A stretch of 26,002 nucleotides of DNA from Terana coerulea. Taxonomy: Eukaryota > Basidiomycota > Agaricomycetes > Polyporales > Phanerochaetaceae. Positions within the stretch are counted from its first letter, which is position 1. Every line of letters starts with the position of its first letter. The position numbers and the translations under genes were made by a program. The stretch covers positions 1-26,002 of the forward strand of contig JAKOGH010001004.1 in NCBI GenBank assembly GCA_024811115.1, written 5' to 3'. Below the pieces are notes generated by a model. The model did no database searches. It saw nothing but the letters and a program-made list of their open reading frames with translations, and was not told where the DNA came from. Positions 17,286-26,002 of the stretch are shown here, piece by piece.

Positions 17286-19883
17286 ATGATGATGCGGCCG
17301 CTCCTCCTGCTCGGCACCGTGCTGCGCGTCGCCGGCTTGCCCTCCATTGTGACGACGACGCCCCCGCGAACCTCTCGTCGTTCGACTACATCGTCGTGGG
17401 CGGCGGCACCACGGGGCTCACCGTCGCCGCCCGTCTCTCTCAAGACCCCTCCATCCATGTCCTCACTATCGAGGCGGGCACGGACAACCGCACGGACCCC
17501 GCGATCTTCAGCCTGCTGCAGTTCACTGCAGTGTTTAATGGTCCACTCGACTGGGCATGGGCGACGGAGGAGGGGCGGGTGATACAAGGGTGCGTGGCCG
17601 TCTTATACAGCTGACGGGAGTTTCTTGACAAGGACTTAGAGGCAAGACTTTGGGCGGCTCGTCTTCGATAAACGGTGCCTCCTGGACGCGCGGACTCGAC
17701 CTGCAATACGACGCGTGGAACGACCTGCTAGATCCGGACGAGAAGGCTGTCGGGTGGGGATGGAAGGGTGCGGGCGGCAAGGGCCTGGAAGGATTCATGA
17801 AAAAGTACGCCGTGCCTCCCTATTCGCGTTCTTGCCCGCCTACACATTTCTGTACAGGCTGAACACTTCCATGCACCCACTCCCGAACAAGCCTCGCCCA
17901 CCGACGGGCTGAACGCGACCTTCGACGCGGCGTTTCACGGCTTCGTGGGCCCCGTGCAGGCCGCGTTCCCGAACGACACGCTCATGGCGGGGGCGCACAC
18001 CGGCACGGGCGTGAAGCAGCGCGCGTTCATCGCCACACTCAACGAGCACATGGGGCTCGAATACGGGCGAGATGTGAACAATGGCAAGCCGAACGGGGTC
18101 TGGATCACGCCCTTGGTGCGTAGCGAGCTCATCTGTGGGGGAGCTTACAGGAATGCTGATTGTATGCGCTTTGTGCGTTTGATAGAGCATCAACCCGGCG
18201 GAAGGCGACAACCGCTCCTCCTCCGCCGAGGCGTACCTCACCCCGGTCGAGCACACGCGGAGCAACTGGGTCGTTCTGGTGGGGCACATGGTACGCCTCT
18301 CTATATTCTACTTCTCTATCAATAGCAAGTACTGAACGCATTGACATAGGCCACACGCATCCTATTCACGCCATCGGACGCCAACGCGACAAACGCGTCG
18401 CGCACAGCCTACGCCGTCGAGTTCGCGCCGTCCTCGGCGAACGGCACAGACCCGGGCGTGCGCTACATCGCACGCGCTACGCGCGAAGTCGTCCTCACCG
18501 CCGGTGCCATCCAGGTAAGCACGCCCCTCCTCCCTCCCTCCCTCCTTCTGTTTTCAGCTCACACCCCCACAGACCCCCGCGCTCCTCCAACTCTCCGGCA
18601 TCGGCCCCGCGTCGCTTCTTGCCTCCCTCGCCATCCCGCCCGTCGTCCCCTCGACGGCGTCGGCCGCAACCTGCAGGAACAGACCTCGATCCCGCTCGTC
18701 GCGCTCGCGACCGTCACGGACACCACTACGTCCATCGTGGACGCGATCGGCTTCCCGAACCTCGCGCAGCTGCTAGCCTTTGGCGGGAACGGGAGTAGCG
18801 CGCTCGGGCGGAACGCGAGCGCTTATGTCGCTGCGAATTTGGCGGGGTGGGCGGAGGGGCAGGCGGGGACGGGTGGGGTGAGTGCGCAGGCGTTGAGGAG
18901 TGTGTTTGAGGTGCAGGCGCGGACGGTGTTGGAGGATAACGGTGCGTGTTGTTTCTATTGCGTGACTGGGACGGCGATTTGATTTGTGGGTGCTGTGGCG
19001 CGCAGCACCGGTCATGGAGCTGTTCTATTTCGACCCCAGGTGCGTGCTGCCGCTCTGTGCCGCGGTGCAGTCGCTGACGGGCCGTTTGCTGCAGCGCGAG
19101 CGGGATCGCGGTGAATGTCTGGCAGCTGCTGCCGTTCAGCCGGGGCAACGTCTCCGTCACCGTGAGCCCTTGTTCTTTTCCCGGTCTGGGCTCTGGTATG
19201 CTGATCGTCCTTTGACGCAGAGCATGAACCCGTTCGTCAAGCCCGCGGTGCACGTCGGGTACTTCAACGCTGAGTATGATCTGGAGGTCATGATCGCCGC
19301 TGCGCGGGCTATGAGGCGGCTCTTCCAGAGCCCACCGTTCTCGTGAGTCCTCTCCATCTCTATTTTTCTCCTCTCCCTCCTATGTCTCTCCGTCCTCCTT
19401 TCTTCCACCTTGTTTTGCCGTCCCGCTTGCTATCCTCTAAATTCGCCACTATGAGAGCGGTGACCAACTGGCGCATCCCACAGGTCGATCATCACAGCTG
19501 AGCTCTCGCCGAACACGACCGTCGTGCCCGACCACGGCGACGGTGGGTCCGACGCGGACTGGCGCGCCTGGATCCTGCAAGGCTTCTCGGCCGTGGACCA
19601 TCCTGTCGCGACTGCGAGCATGATGCGGCGCGAGCTCGGCGGTGCGTCGCTCTCGCTCTGCCAAGCGCGTTTTCTCCCGCGCGCCGCCGCGGATGCTGAC
19701 GGCCTGCCCGCAGGTGTGGTGGATGCGCGTTTGAAGGTGTACGGCACGGCGAACGTGCGCGTCGCGGATGCGTCGGTCATGCCGCTCCAGATATCCGCGC
19801 ACCTCAGCAGCACGCTGTACGGCGTTGCCGAGAAGGCCGCGGATTTGATTTTGGCGGACCTGCATAAGAAGGGAGAGCGTTGA
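17286..19883 (+). CDS. Secreted GMC family flavoprotein oxidase/dehydrogenase
   Basis: The start is one of three in-frame ATGs (17286, 17289, 17292). A hydrophobic leader ([14 protein letters not shown]) suggests secretion. The FAD-binding motif [18 protein letters not shown] follows, then IEAG. The GMC signatures [19 protein letters not shown] and [16 protein letters not shown] span splice sites. The C-terminus has [10 protein letters not shown] with the catalytic His, and [19 protein letters not shown] with the second active-site position. Ten introns fit: 17590-17639, 17812-17857, 18116-18185, 18291-18349, 18515-18572, 18942-19005, 19040-19094, 19162-19220, 19343-19483 and 19642-19713; exon 7 is only 34 nt. 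Single bases appear missing near 17345 and 18650. Restoring both makes the exon sum 1926 nt, or 641 residues, normal for the family. The family uses FAD to oxidise alcohols or sugars. The aryl-alcohol oxidase or glucose oxidase-like group is likely, but the substrate cannot be read from this. Confidence 0.9.
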
Positions 19884-20247
19884 GAAGAGTTCGGAGTGGG
19901 ATGATATGGGATGCCTTACGACAGGCTGGGATACTGGTAGGTCATGATCGTCTCCTTCGCCGATGTTTTCATTCTCACACATTGAGCAGGTTTGCACAGG
20001 ACTCGATGATCGGTCACTCGCCTTGTGCTCTCTATGAATACAGATTTTGCGTGGTGAAGAGCGCGCTTCCCACACTTCGTGCACCCATTAGTGTTGACAT
20101 CAAACATACCAGCGTTGTGTAAGAGATCACTGGCTCTGACCCTTGTCAAACTTTAGGGGTCGCAGCGCGATGTAAACCTTGATAAGGGCCTGGCACTGAC
20201 CACTTTCACGGAAGAATCTCACCGGTTCTGCAGTTGGATCTCGTACG

Positions 20248-20307
20248 TCCATGCATCACCCTTTTCGTCCATGCATCACCCTTTTCATCCACGCATCACC
20301 CTTTTCA
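20248..20307 (+). repeat. 20-bp direct repeat, three units
   Basis: TCCATGCATCACCCTTTTCG at 20248-20267 is followed by two near-identical units (20268-20287 and 20288-20307, each with one or two changes) and a partial TGCATCGG. Each unit carries ATGCATCACCC or the ACGCATCACCC variant. The array ends about 108 bp before the downstream ATG. Confidence 0.9.
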
Positions 20308-20353
20308 TGCATCGGCGCTGAACATCGGCGGATCTCTACTCATCCAGCTGCAT

Positions 20354-20361
20354 AGTATATA
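20354..20361 (+). promoter_or_regulatory. Likely TATA box of the membrane protein gene
   Basis: AGTATATAGC about 55-60 bp before the ATG at 20416, just downstream of the 20-bp repeat array. The assignment is by sequence and spacing only. Confidence 0.4.
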
Positions 20362-20415
20362 GCACTCTTCGCTTACCAGTGCTCTGCAATTGCGGTAAGG
20401 CCCCACTCCGCACCG

Positions 20416-22369
20416 ATGCAGCTCAACTGCAGCATCTCCGCGATCCTCGCCTCCGGAGATCGTTCACTGATCTTGTGGGTGTCCAATCCCGCTTGTCGCG
20501 GTACCCTCGACATTATCGTCACCTGCCTCTCCACCTTGTTGATCTGCATCTGGAACACCGTCCACGTCGACATACCGACTCGCAAGGCCGCGTGGCACGT
20601 CACCCTCTATCGAAAGCTGGGCTGGCTCCTCGTGGGCCTGCTTGCACCAGAGTTGCTGCTCGTCATCGCTTTCACGCAGCTGCTTTACGCTGTGTATCTT
20701 GAAGCGGAGTTTAACAAATGGGTGAAGGTGCGATGCAGCCTGGGACATACTTCGCCAGTCGCTGACTTAGATTTAGGTGTATTATGTGGAGGGAACGTCA
20801 GTAATTGGGCAGGTAATGTGATAAAAGCTATAACAGCACCAGTGATCACAACTAACATTTGGGCATTGGAGCCTTCGGGTTTGCCTTCTACAACCCCGGA
20901 ACTGCACAACAAAATTGAGGAGCACGTGCTTCCAGACCTCAAGCGAGAGCCGTTCTGGGACTTCATGGAAGAGGTACTGTCAACCGCTCTTCGTTATGGT
21001 ATTCTAAGCACTAATAACCTTATTTTTAGGATGAAGAGGACCCTCTGAAATCTAAACGCCAACATCGCTGGTCGCTGCGACACGCATTTTACGCACTGAT
21101 GGGTGGCTTCGTCCTTGACGTATCCCCCACTCACATACTCCCCGGCTGCAGCGCCTCTGAAACAGGCACACGTCTCGCTCTCGAGCCTTACGGCGTATTA
21201 TATCTCATCACACACCACCCTCATCTTATCCCCGACGTATCCGAGGCGAGCATTCAAGACAGGAGCAAGGCCGACTGGGTCGGCAAGGGGCTGCTCATCG
21301 TGCAGCTGCTCTATTTCTGCATCACACTCGCGCTGCGTCTGGCGCAGCACCTGCCGCTCACCCTTCTCGAAGTGTCCACGTTCGCCCATTGCCTCTGCGC
21401 GGTGTTCACCTACGCCGTGTGGTTGAGAAAGCCATTTGAGATCCAGGAGCCCATTTTGATCAAGGGCAGGACGAGTAACGAGCGCAAGACGGTCCGGGAG
21501 CTCGCAGCATTGATGAGCATGCATTCGAGGTCCTGGATGTACCTCATCAGTGGCCTGTTCGCTTGGGGGTCGGTGCAGAGTGGGGTCACATTCAACTTGA
21601 AGCTCGCCAATTGGTTCCCGAGGCACTCTCCACGCAGCTCCCAAACACTCCCGTTCGTCGTGGAATCCGAGTGCCCGGAACGCGATTTAGTGTTAGGTCG
21701 GCCGGGAGCGACGCGCCGACCTGGCAGGCCGCACTCGCGCATTGGGTGCTCTTCAACGAAGACACTTTGCCATGGTTCTGTCGCCGGACCAACGCGCCAC
21801 CCTCGGACACAGTCGTACTCTGCGCAGAGGACATCAGGCGATGGACACTCGCGTCGAGGGCGCTGGAGTACACTACCGATATCGCTGACGATCTCCCGCT
21901 CGGTCACGAGCACGTCACGCGGGCTTTCACGCTGCAAAAGTACACGAAGAACGTCCCGCCTGGCCCCGACGGCGCGCTGCTCAAAGCCTGCGCCATCCTG
22001 TCGAGCACCACCCTGTACAGCCTGCCCCACCTCCTCGGCTGGAAGACCCATTTCGCGACCCATGCCGAGCGCGCGACGTGGCACGCTGCCACCGTGACTA
22101 TGTGCGCGGTGGGCACCTGCATGGCCGCTTCCTGGTACCTCAACGTGGTTCTGTTCACCCGCTGGGGAGACAGGATGGGCCATCAGGGGTGGAACATACG
22201 CAAAGCCATCGTGTTAAGCCTTGATATCGTGTTCAACATGGTCTGTCCTCCCATATACGTCGTCTGCAGTGGATACCTGCTCGTCCAGAGCTTCCGGCAG
22301 CTCTTTGTTCTTCCGCCAGACGCGTTTGCCGTGGTCGATTTGTCGCGATACTGGCCCAGCTTCTCGTGA
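20416..22369 (+). CDS. Multi-pass membrane protein of unknown function (fungal family)
   Basis: The start ATG at 20416 gives MQLNCSISAILASG and then CRGTLDIIVTCLSTLLICIWNTVH, a cysteine-containing first membrane segment. This is followed by LGWLLVGLLAPELLLVIAFTQLLYAVYL. After an intron at 20974-21029 come HAFYALMGGFVLDV, DRSKADWVGKGLLIVQLLYFCITLALRL, LLEVSTFAHCLCAVFTYAVWLRKP and a long C-terminal half with further hydrophobic segments (LNVVLFTRW; IVFNMVCPPIYVVCSGYLLV). I know this pattern from hypothetical integral membrane proteins common in mushroom-forming fungi; no biochemical role is known to me. One base seems missing near 21612 (before EALSTQLPNT). With it restored the two exons total 1899 nt, or 632 residues. 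The segment at 20727-20970 is variable and could hide another intron. The gene converges on the DUF6535 gene. Confidence 0.8.
20974..21029 (+). other. Intron of the membrane protein gene
   Basis: GTACTG donor, CTAAT branch-like sequence near 21011 and TTTTTAG acceptor. Splicing joins EE to DEEDPLKSKRQHRW and keeps the frame into HAFYALMGG. The length of 56 bp matches the other introns in the window. Confidence 0.8.
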
Positions 22370-22743
22370 TCGTCTGCCACGCAAGTGTGCCTAGTTTTTT
22401 TGCCTTGCGCACCGGTTGCGCGTTGCGATTGCAGGTCAATACTAACGATGAGCATATATGTGTCCTTGGGAGATTTGATGTTGGAGGATGCCGGGGCGAG
22501 TATGATTCTCGAGAACTCGTGCGCTTGGGCTGGGCACTCACGAGATCGCATAGTATCTAAGGAGATGGGCCTCAAGATTGCTTCATGTTTCTCTTCTCTC
22601 AACACTTTGTGTAAACAACGTATGCTGAATTGAATGTGGTGATATACATTTCGTATAGTCCCTGCGATGGCGACGCTGTCTATGTACTGCTTCTAGCCAA
22701 CCGACAATCATGACGATAGTTCAGACGCCAATGCTCAAACCCT
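22370..22743. other. Intergenic region between convergent genes
   Basis: About 370 bp separating the stops of the membrane protein gene (+) and the DUF6535 gene (-). It presumably holds both 3' untranslated regions. No further gene or clear hairpin terminator is seen. Confidence 0.5.
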
Positions 22744-25700
22744 CTACACTAAACCATCCTTCTCCGTCATCTGCAGCAGCGTTTGGGGGACTCTCCTCTG
22801 CACGAACCTTTCCCCGTATGTTGCAAGCGCGTAGAGGGTAGCGATCAACGGGTCCGTGGAAATGGCGTCCTCACGGTTCGTCAGGGCCCCGTCCGATGGC
22901 ACCGTACAGCTGTTGATGTGCCATTCCTGAGGATATTGGGGCAGTGTCGTGCAGAGGCTCTCATGCAGAAGAGCCAGTGTGGTCTGCCGCTATTGCCAGA
23001 TACTTGTAGTAGCACGACTCGGTTTCCCACTCTTCTCTACAGTAACCCCACTCCGAGCCCCAGCTGGTTGCCAAGCATAAGGCGCATGCGATATGTGACA
23101 TCGCCGTTTTCCATTCGTCCCTTGCGTCCATTCGTAGCGTCGAGCATCTCTGCTTTGCAATAGAGACGCTGGAAGTGGCGAACTTCAAGAACGTGAATGC
23201 GCGCGGCTTGTTTCTCGAGGTATAAAACCACTCTAGAAAGCACTGTGGACGTTCACCGGCTCCTTCGACACCGGAGTAATTATCGGGAGGGCCCACAGCA
23301 GAGCATGTGGAACTCTTGTCTTCGTTGAGCCTGCCAAGGTGTCAAGTCCTATATTGCAATTAGAAAACGTTCGGACCTACCCTTACGTGGCATTATCGCC
23401 AGTAACCGATCATACACTTCTGCACCATGCTGTTCAAGGAGGAGCACCGCGGAAAGGACAAAAAGAAATGCAATATGGGAAGGGCCTTGAAGAAATCTGT
23501 TGACTCTCTCGCTTGTATGTGTCTGCTGTAGGACACTTGCGCTAGATCCGACTGTAGAGACGAAGAATCCAGCGAGAAGGCTAAGATCCGAGCTCAAACC
23601 ATCCAGATACAGACAAAGATATGTGAAGGCAGCAAAACCCTGCGCTGTGTCGCCGTAGTAATGTAACATGTATCCTCGCTTGATCTCCAGGCAGTTCATG
23701 AATGGTGGCAGCATGGCTACCGTAATGCAAGCCTTCTCGGCTTCGGTCGTGGTCGCCGCGTTGGCGGACCGCACAACTTCCCGAGACCTTTAAGCATCCT
23801 TTGATTCAAGTCAGCTCAACCTCCGATCCTCCAGTATCCCCACGGTCCGGATGGTCTCTGCACTTGCTCTATCATCGCGGAGAGGACAGCAATATGATCA
23901 GTGTCGAGTCCAGTCGCAGCCAGCTCCCAAAGCACCATAGATTCGACCATAGATTTGCAAAGCCAGTCGGGAAGGAAGAGTTGGAGAAGATTATTGGGAA
24001 TGTTGTAGCGCGTGTTGTAACTCACGAGCGGCTGATCCGATTTGATAAACCGTGCAGCACGATGAGCCGTCCTTACGATAGGATGTGATTGCGCACGATG
24101 ACTTCGGAGAGGCGATTGCGTATGTGTCCACAGCAGGGCTGCGGAGGATTTGATGACATCTACGAGAGTTTCCAGGTCGATCCTGCAGTATTTCCCATCC
24201 CAGGAGCTAGACTCGGAGCTCATAGCGTCATGCAGAAGAGTATAGAGTGTGTCGGTGAGCAGTTGGGAATTTGTCTCCGACGTCGTCGTAAGATAGTTGA
24301 GGAGCTTCTGCCGCGATTCCTTGTGGCGCATTAGCTCGAGCACCATCGAGCGTGTCTCAGTTCGCAGGTAGAGTCATCCCAAGGACAGGGACTCCGTGGT
24401 CCAATATGCTAGCTCCAACGCACAAAGTACATCTTCCTCCCATGACTCGTGGATATATCCTGACGGAGAGCAAAGGGTGCGCAGGAGATGATTGAGGGCA
24501 AGGTCGAGGATTTGTCCAAGGCTCACGTGTGATTCGAAGTAGCTTTCCTGTCTCAGGATTGACTGGATAACGAGGTCCGAGTAACCTGTGCCTCTGGGCC
24601 TGCGAGAATGCGGAGTGTCAAGTGGAGGATGTTCCTACTGTGCAGGCTGATGAGAGGCGCCTGTACCAGCTGCAGTGCGCATGCGAGAAGGTTGGTACAG
24701 AGCGGTAGGTGTAGCAATTGCCGTATACGTGAAGCTTTTCGGCCCCGGTCCACTGCAATGACCATGGGACCGACAATATATCCTCGAGCGTATCGTTCAC
24801 TATCGACCAGGGATCTCGTCCTTGAGCGGTAACGCTGGCGAGGAGGTATGGCGAAAGGGTATCGGAGAATCGGGCTGCTTGAGGAACGTGGCTGTTGAAT
24901 ATATGACGCATGAGGGTCCGCCTCGTCCGCGAAGTTCGAAGTAGGCGCTCGAAAGTGGTGCTGAGGAGAGTCGAGTACAGAGAGGATTCCGAGCGAGTAC
25001 TGGAAAGAAGCAGTAGCAGCGCTTCAAGGGCGGATTCTGCCTGATTCTGGGACTGTACAATGGCATTTTCGGCAGCGAGAGTCTTGAGCATTTGTTTAAG
25101 AGGAGGGCTGATTGTTTCCTCGATCCAACGGAACGCAAAGAGCCCAGCTTTCCCGGTGCAATAGGGAGGTCTTGTATGGTAAGCGCCTGTTGAACGCGGT
25201 TGCTGGCTATCTGCATGACGAAGTGTAGGAGATCGGGGAACGGTAAAGGCGAGGAGATCGTGTTGAGCGACTGAGAGAGCATGGGTAATAGCTCATCGTT
25301 GAGAGCGACAGCATCGACTGCGATCAATATTGCGACGTCCTCGCTGCCGTTTGTTACAGCCTTTTCCTCTTCGTATGGCGCCTCTCGGTCGATTATATCC
25401 TGACACAGCTTGATAATCGTTCTGGCCTTGAGACGGAGAGCGGCTGTTGCACGACTAAGATGAGCGGTGGCAGATGTGATACAGGTAATTGTGATAAAAA
25501 TGGCGCGAATGCGACGTCCAGCGGTCTTGATGCAAGCCCCAAGGCCCTTCAAGACTGCTTGGTACAATGAGAGGATTCGAGGTAATGTAGAGATTGGAGG
25601 ACGCGGTGACAACAAGGTATGCGCAGGAGCGCAAGACGACCCAAAGCAGCCTGCGTAGATGAGACATAGGCTTCTTGAGAAACGCTGTCTTGTAAGGGCA

Positions 25701-26002
25701 TCTTGACGATAAGGCTGGAGCTGTTGTTGCCGTCACGAAGAAGAACGCCCAACCTGCAGCCAGCGGTACAGTCGTATCTCTGACGCCAGAGTGCACCGAC
25801 TGCGTGAAGATACACAAGCCCACGAAGAATAGGGCTAGCGCGAATTGAAGAAGCCAGGGAAGGGCAGCGGCGATCTCGAAGACCATCCAGGTCTTCAGCC
25901 CGGGAGCACGGAAATGTCGAGCACGGAGACGATCGCGGGGAGCTGTGTACTCGAGAGCCATGTATTCACGAAGCCATTGCTTAACCAGGATTCCGAGCGA
26001 TG
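22744..26002 (-). CDS. DUF6535 family membrane-anchored protein (N-terminus outside window, frameshifted)
   Basis: On the minus strand an open frame enters at the window edge (ILVKQWLREY ahead of the Met at 25961), so the true start lies beyond 26002. It then reads GLKTWMVFEIAAALPWLLQF and LALFFVGLCIF (first membrane helix), VPLAAGWAFFFVTATTAPAL (second) and CPYKTAFLK. This helix-helix-CPYK block is the hallmark of DUF6535, a domain expanded in agaricomycetes with no known biochemistry. Downstream, helical repeat-like sequence continues (LHFVMQIASNRVQQ; FAFRWIEETI; LLQLFLPDWLCKSMVESMVLWEL). The C-terminal piece DPLIATLYALATYGERFVQ ends at a stop at 22744-22746. Several frame changes are needed (near 25630, 25155 and 22970, among others) and at least one intron lies near 23306-23380. 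Exact exon structure is uncertain. It is either a pseudogene or a gene with sequence errors. Confidence 0.7.

Larger units (their letters stand above)
19884..20415. other. Intergenic region with a 20-bp tandem repeat
   Basis: No gene is supported between the GMC stop and the next start. The region holds the three-unit repeat at 20248-20307 and a TATA-like stretch near 20354. Both probably belong to the promoter of the downstream membrane protein gene. Confidence 0.55.

Noticed and set aside
19449..20084. 211-codon minus-strand open frame over the end of the GMC gene
   Set aside because: It covers the conserved catalytic C-terminus of the GMC gene in antisense and has no recognisable feature.
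21410..22183. 257-codon minus-strand open frame
   Set aside because: Shadow of the membrane protein exon; low complexity and no domain.

Overview
The window looks like nuclear DNA of a filamentous basidiomycete, most likely an agaricomycete of the polypore kind. The pointers are many 46-72 bp GT...AG introns, a DUF6535 family gene, a secreted GMC oxidoreductase with ten introns, and a KDZ-transposase-associated protein with CxC-type cysteine clusters. The order or genus is inference; no rRNA or other marker is present.

Left part (1-7967): the end of an unidentified reading frame (1-183), then a decayed Ty1/copia-type LTR retrotransposon (496-7967). It has 291-bp LTRs at both ends, a primer binding site matching the anticodon arm of initiator tRNA-Met, a purine tract before the 3' LTR, and Gag, protease, integrase, reverse transcriptase and RNase H remnants in the usual copia order. 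A second element of about 936 bp (4087-5022), probably a solo LTR, has inserted at the codon of the integrase catalytic glutamate.

Middle part (7968-15902): accessory or repeat-derived DNA. It holds a strong palindrome (8305-8361), a multi-exon gene remnant with a SAP-like N-terminus (8968-11031), an AT-rich / GC-rich / AT-rich block (about 11490-13847) with a four-copy GC-rich tandem repeat and a tRNA-like Pol III unit, and a frameshifted gene for a CxC5/CxC6-type KDZ-associated transposase-like protein (about 13848-15902).

Right part (15903-26002): ordinary fungal genes. They are a GMC flavoprotein oxidase or dehydrogenase (17286-19883, +), a multi-pass membrane protein of unknown function (20416-22369, +), and a DUF6535 gene (22744 to beyond 26002, -) that converges on the membrane protein gene. 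No operon-like or pathway link among the three is visible.

Nearly every gene needs one or more single-base frame corrections. In the GMC and membrane-protein genes the rest of the model is intact, and the exon sums become exact multiples of three after two and one inserted bases. Part of the frameshift load may therefore be assembly error rather than pseudogenisation.
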